A stretch of 8,160 nt of DNA, from the NCBI GenBank assembly GCA_902489185.1, contig CABTZC010000085.1, positions 1 through 8,160 of the forward strand, written 5' to 3'. The translations under genes were made by a program, and so were the position numbers. Source of the stretch: an uncultured Brevibacterium sp. (GTDB lineage Bacteria > Actinomycetota > Actinomycetes > Actinomycetales > Brevibacteriaceae). Below, one piece after another: positions 5,737 through 8,160 of the stretch. The notes under the pieces are model-generated. The model ran no database searches and was not told where the DNA came from. It worked only from the letters and a program-made list of their open reading frames with translations. Position 1 is the first letter of the stretch; each line of letters opens with the position of its first letter.

Positions 5737-6573
5737 ATGGCTGAACTTATTGCGCTGTCTCCTTCGCGGGCGAATGATTTTGTTTCGTGCCCCTTGAAGT
5801 TTCGTTTTAGAAGCGTAGACAAGATTCCAGAACCACCGTCCCCGGTCGCGTTCAAAGGAACCCTCGTACACGCGGTTCTTGAACAGCTGTTCGATGTGGT
5901 CCCGGAGCAGCGCACGCTCGATCACGCTAACACTCTCATTGAGCCCACGTATGCGTCACTTGCGCAGAAAAATTCCGACGTTTCAGATCTTTTCCCTAAG
6001 CAAACTGACCGCGACAAGCTCTTTACGGAGGCCGCGTCACTTGTCCGCGCCTATTTCACGCTAGAGCTCCCTCAAAACCTCGAACCTGACGCTCGGGAAA
6101 AGTTCGTCCAGACAGAACTGCCGGGAGGCTTAAGGTTGCGCGGATTTATTGACCGGGTTGACCGTGCCTCCGGTGGCGAGGTACGTCTGGTCGATTACAA
6201 AACGGGTAAAGCACCTAAGCCCCAGTATTCCCGAGAAGCCGATTTTCAAATGCGTTTCTACGCACTTGTCCACTACCTTCTCACTGGCGAGACAGTTCAC
6301 ACACTTCAGCTCATGTACTTGGGATCAGGGCACGTGAAAGAGCTCAGACCCACCAGGCATGACATTGAGCGCACCTTCTTCCAGGTTGCTGATGTGTGGA
6401 CCGACATCAGCGGCTGCGCCGAATCAGGTAACTGGCGCCCCAAGAAGTCACCGTTGTGCAACTGGTGTTATTTCAAAAACATCTGCCCAGCGTGGGGCAA
6501 CGAGGCGCCACAAGCCCCAGAAATTACAAACGTTGCAGCGGTCGAACCAGACTTCCCAGAGTTTCAGCGTTAA
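5737..6573 (+). CDS. RecB/Cas4-like PD-(D/E)XK nuclease with Fe-S cysteine cluster
   Basis: A stand-alone 278-residue nuclease domain of the RecB exonuclease family (PDDEXK_1 type), resembling M. tuberculosis Rv2119. The nuclease residues appear complete: H45 in GTLVHAVLEQL, D139 in RGFIDRVD, D153 and K155 in VDYKTGK, and Q171/Y175 in DFQMRFYAL. Four cysteines, C18 near the N terminus and C241, C244 and C250 near the C terminus, have the split spacing seen in AddB and Cas4 proteins, where they hold a 4Fe-4S cluster. The substrate is unknown; a DNA end-processing role is an inference. The ATG at 5737 is chosen because it begins just before the conserved LSPSRANDF segment; an in-frame opening from 5641 would overlap the protease gene and add 32 residues without family resemblance. 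Its last 50 bp overlap the HAD gene on the other strand. No cas genes are near. Confidence 0.9.
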   Translation: MAELIALSPSRANDFVSCPLKFRFRSVDKIPEPPSPVAFKGTLVHAVLEQLFDVVPEQRTLDHANTLIEPTYASLAQKNSDVSDLFPKQTDRDKLFTEAASLVRAYFTLELPQNLEPDAREKFVQTELPGGLRLRGFIDRVDRASGGEVRLVDYKTGKAPKPQYSREADFQMRFYALVHYLLTGETVHTLQLMYLGSGHVKELRPTRHDIERTFFQVADVWTDISGCAESGNWRPKKSPLCNWCYFKNICPAWGNEAPQAPEITNVAAVEPDFPEFQR

Positions 6574-7189
6574 GTCCCTCTAAAGTTTGAACCAGAACGG
6601 CTCCGGGCTGTTCTTCCAAGGGCACGTGATTTGGAATGCCCACAGTGAGCGTGCCAGCTGCAATGGCGCTGGCCATACCCGGTAACGAATCTTCCAAAGC
6701 GATACACGCAGAGGGTTCCACGCCGATCGCTGAAGCACCTGTTAGATACGGCTCAGGGGCTGGTTTTCCTCGGGTGACTTCGTCGCCTGTAATCAGCGTT
6801 CGGAAGGTACCCTCGGGCAATCCGTCAACCACCGCCTGAGCGAGCGGGCGGTACGACATAGTCACGAGAGCCATGGGCACCTCAACGGCTGCCAATGAAG
6901 CGATCAGTTCTTGTGCTCCGGGCCTGAACGGAATACGTTCTTTTACCCGTTCAATGACACCTCGCACAAGCGTCTCCACTACTTCGCCCGTGGCAAGTGG
7001 CAGTCCAAAGGACCTCATGATGTCTGCAGAGGTGGTCAGTTCATTGCCCACCATGAGCATCGCTTGTTCGTGGGTCCACCCCAGCCCGTGAGCAGCCATG
7101 AGTTCAGTCTCAGCTGCCATCCAATATGGCTCTGTGTCGACAAGGGTTCCGTCCATGTCCCACAAGACAGCATCGTAGTTGAGGCTCAT
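6524..7189 (-). CDS. HAD-superfamily phosphatase (beta-phosphoglucomutase-like)
   Basis: A 221-residue cytoplasmic phosphohydrolase or phosphomutase. The HAD motifs are all present: DMDGTLVDTE at 11-20 (nucleophile D11, acid/base D13), LVTMS at 108-112 (motif II), K142 in GKPAPEPY, and LEDSLPG at 165-171 (metal-binding E166/D167). A helical cap domain fits residues about 18-85, as in subfamily I phosphatases acting on small phosphorylated metabolites. The substrate cannot be read from sequence. The start ATG overlaps the mshC stop (ATGA, 7186-7189) with no strong ribosome-binding site of its own, so translation is probably coupled to mshC. Its 3' end overlaps the RecB-like gene by 50 bp tail to tail. 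The coupling suggests a job near mycothiol metabolism; a general sugar-phosphate or house-cleaning phosphatase is the plain alternative. Confidence 0.92.
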   Translation of the reverse strand: MSLNYDAVLWDMDGTLVDTEPYWMAAETELMAAHGLGWTHEQAMLMVGNELTTSADIMRSFGLPLATGEVVETLVRGVIERVKERIPFRPGAQELIASLAAVEVPMALVTMSYRPLAQAVVDGLPEGTFRTLITGDEVTRGKPAPEPYLTGASAIGVEPSACIALEDSLPGMASAIAAGTLTVGIPNHVPLEEQPGAVLVQTLEGLNAETLGSLVRPLQRL

Positions 7190-8160
7190 ACCAGTTTGAT
7201 TCCAAGCAACGCATCGATCGCTTTCACTACGGCTTCCGATTCACTTTCTGACGTGTTCTGGTCACGCGCGGCCGCCCAGTCGTCAATCAGAGAAAGCGCA
7301 GTAGGCGTGTCCAGATCATCAGCCAGGCACTCACGGAGTTCCCGGATGACGTCCTTCGATACGTAATGGTTTCCACATTCCGCAGCGCGTTTCCACTGAT
7401 CTAAGCGCTCCGTAGCTTTAGCCAAGGCGGCATCGTCGTACATCCAGTCCGAACGGTAGTGGTGGTCCAGAATTGTGAGTCGGATTGCCATGGGGTCCAC
7501 CCCTTGCTGACGCAATTGCGACACCAACACTAAATTGCCCAACGACTTGCTCATCTTTTCGCCTTCGTAGCCCACCATTCCGGTGTGCATGTACGAGTGA
7601 GCCAGTGGGGTGTCTAACCATGCGGCGGCGTGTGCCGCACCCATTTCGTGGTGTGGGAACACCAAGTCGTTGCCTCCACCCTGAACGTGCAGTGGCAGGC
7701 CTGCGTATTCCTGAGCTATAGCGGTACATTCGATGTGCCACCCTGGGCGTCCGGCCGGTAGCCCGTCTGGGTTCCAGGATGGTTCGCCTTCGCGCTGTGC
7801 TCGCCACAGCAGTGGGTCAAGTGGGTTTTCTTTTCCTGGAACGTCCGGGTCTCCCCCGCGTTCAGCGAAGTATTTCGCCATCGTGGCTTCATCGTAATGC
7901 GACACTGAACCAAAAGGTGGCGTGTACTTCGAATCGACCCTGAAGTACACGTCTCCATTGTCCAGGCTGTATGCAAAACCCTTATCCAGCAGTTCAACGA
8001 CGCTGCGTGCAACCAGGTCCATGGCTTCGACTGCACCAATATAGTGCGTGGGCGGAATAACGCGCAACGCTTCCATGTCCGTGCGGAAAAGGTCGATCTG
8101 TTCGCGCGCGAGTTCTCGCCAGTCCACTCCAGTCGCCTGGGCACGTTCTAACAGAGGGTC
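7186..8160 (-). CDS. mshC: Mycothiol cysteine ligase MshC, 5' end beyond the window
   Basis: MshC activates cysteine with ATP and joins it to the amine of GlcN-Ins, the third step to mycothiol, the main low-molecular-weight thiol of actinobacteria. The window holds 324 C-terminal residues, in frame to the right edge; roughly 85-95 N-terminal residues with the HIGH motif and the first zinc Cys are outside. Visible features, numbered from the edge, are DPLLERAQATGVDWRELA at 1-18, AERGGDP near 91-97, GRPGWHIEC near 137-145 (zinc-binding Cys), QGGGNDLVFPHHE near 160-172, and KMSKSLGNLVLVS near 203-215 (the class I synthetase KMSKS loop). The closing DLDTPTALSLIDDW and AIDALLGIKL agree with MshC and the chain stops there, lacking the longer C-terminal tRNA-binding part of cysteinyl-tRNA synthetase. 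A GTG at 8127 is internal and not the start. Followed directly by the HAD gene through an ATGA overlap. Confidence 0.95.
   Translation of the reverse strand, partial: DPLLERAQATGVDWRELAREQIDLFRTDMEALRVIPPTHYIGAVEAMDLVARSVVELLDKGFAYSLDNGDVYFRVDSKYTPPFGSVSHYDEATMAKYFAERGGDPDVPGKENPLDPLLWRAQREGEPSWNPDGLPAGRPGWHIECTAIAQEYAGLPLHVQGGGNDLVFPHHEMGAAHAAAWLDTPLAHSYMHTGMVGYEGEKMSKSLGNLVLVSQLRQQGVDPMAIRLTILDHHYRSDWMYDDAALAKATERLDQWKRAAECGNHYVSKDVIRELRECLADDLDTPTALSLIDDWAAARDQNTSESESEAVVKAIDALLGIKLV

Noticed and set aside
5737..6573. Cas4 of a CRISPR system
   Set aside because: The nuclease and Fe-S layout is Cas4-like, but there are no repeats or cas genes and the neighbours are core actinobacterial genes.
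6594..6614. Hairpin AGAACGGC-TCCGG-GCTGTTCT as a terminator for the RecB-like gene
   Set aside because: It pairs with one wobble and lies 21 bp past the stop, but it is followed only by TCC, lies within HAD coding sequence, and could be chance.
6911..7366. 151-codon plus-strand open frame across the HAD/mshC junction
   Set aside because: It lies opposite two well-supported coding regions and its product shows no domain.
7186..8160. Cysteinyl-tRNA synthetase
   Set aside because: It shares KMSKS and the GRPGWHIEC zinc segment, but the short C terminus ending AIDALLGIKL and the DLDTPTALSLIDDW stretch fit MshC.

Overview
The window is compact actinobacterial chromosome. The markers are unambiguous: a depupylase (dop), the Mpa/ARC AAA+ ring ATPase of the Pup system, the mycothiol ligase mshC, and an actinobacterial-type TrmI tRNA methyltransferase. 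Together these are diagnostic of Actinomycetota. Base composition by eye is in the mid-fifties percent GC, low for the phylum. The gene order (dop, DUF3054, arc, trmI, site-2 protease, RecB-like nuclease, HAD, mshC) is core-genome synteny rather than an accessory island. I cannot fix the genus.

Layout from left to right: dop is on the minus strand and its last codons run off the left edge. A small membrane protein of the DUF3054 type is on the plus strand, divergent from dop across 28 bp and convergent with arc. Next is a minus-strand run read as site-2 protease -> trmI -> arc: 17 bp separates the first two if trmI uses its longest start, and trmI and arc overlap by ATGA. A RecB/Cas4-like Fe-S nuclease lies on the plus strand, divergent from the site-2 protease and overlapping the 3' end of a HAD phosphatase by 50 bp tail to tail. 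The HAD gene itself overlaps the stop of mshC by ATGA. The 5' end of mshC, including its HIGH motif, lies beyond the right edge. There is no gene-free stretch longer than about 80 bp, no RNA gene, no mobile element and no CRISPR array.

How the genes fit together: Dop prepares Pup by deamidation and removes it from substrates, and ARC unfolds pupylated proteins. This ARC ends about 24 residues before the family's proteasome-docking GQYL terminus, which suggests a Pup system not coupled to a 20S proteasome in the usual way. MshC makes the cysteinyl bond of mycothiol. The HAD phosphatase coupled to it is a speculative candidate for the unassigned phosphatase step of that pathway.

The most interesting non-coding signals are a symmetric -10 (TACACTA) between dop and DUF3054 that could serve both directions, and three start codons (DUF3054, recB-like, site-2 protease) that each carry a TANNNT hexamer at exactly -12 to -7, the layout expected for leaderless mRNAs. 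I did not see a wholly new defence or mobile system here.
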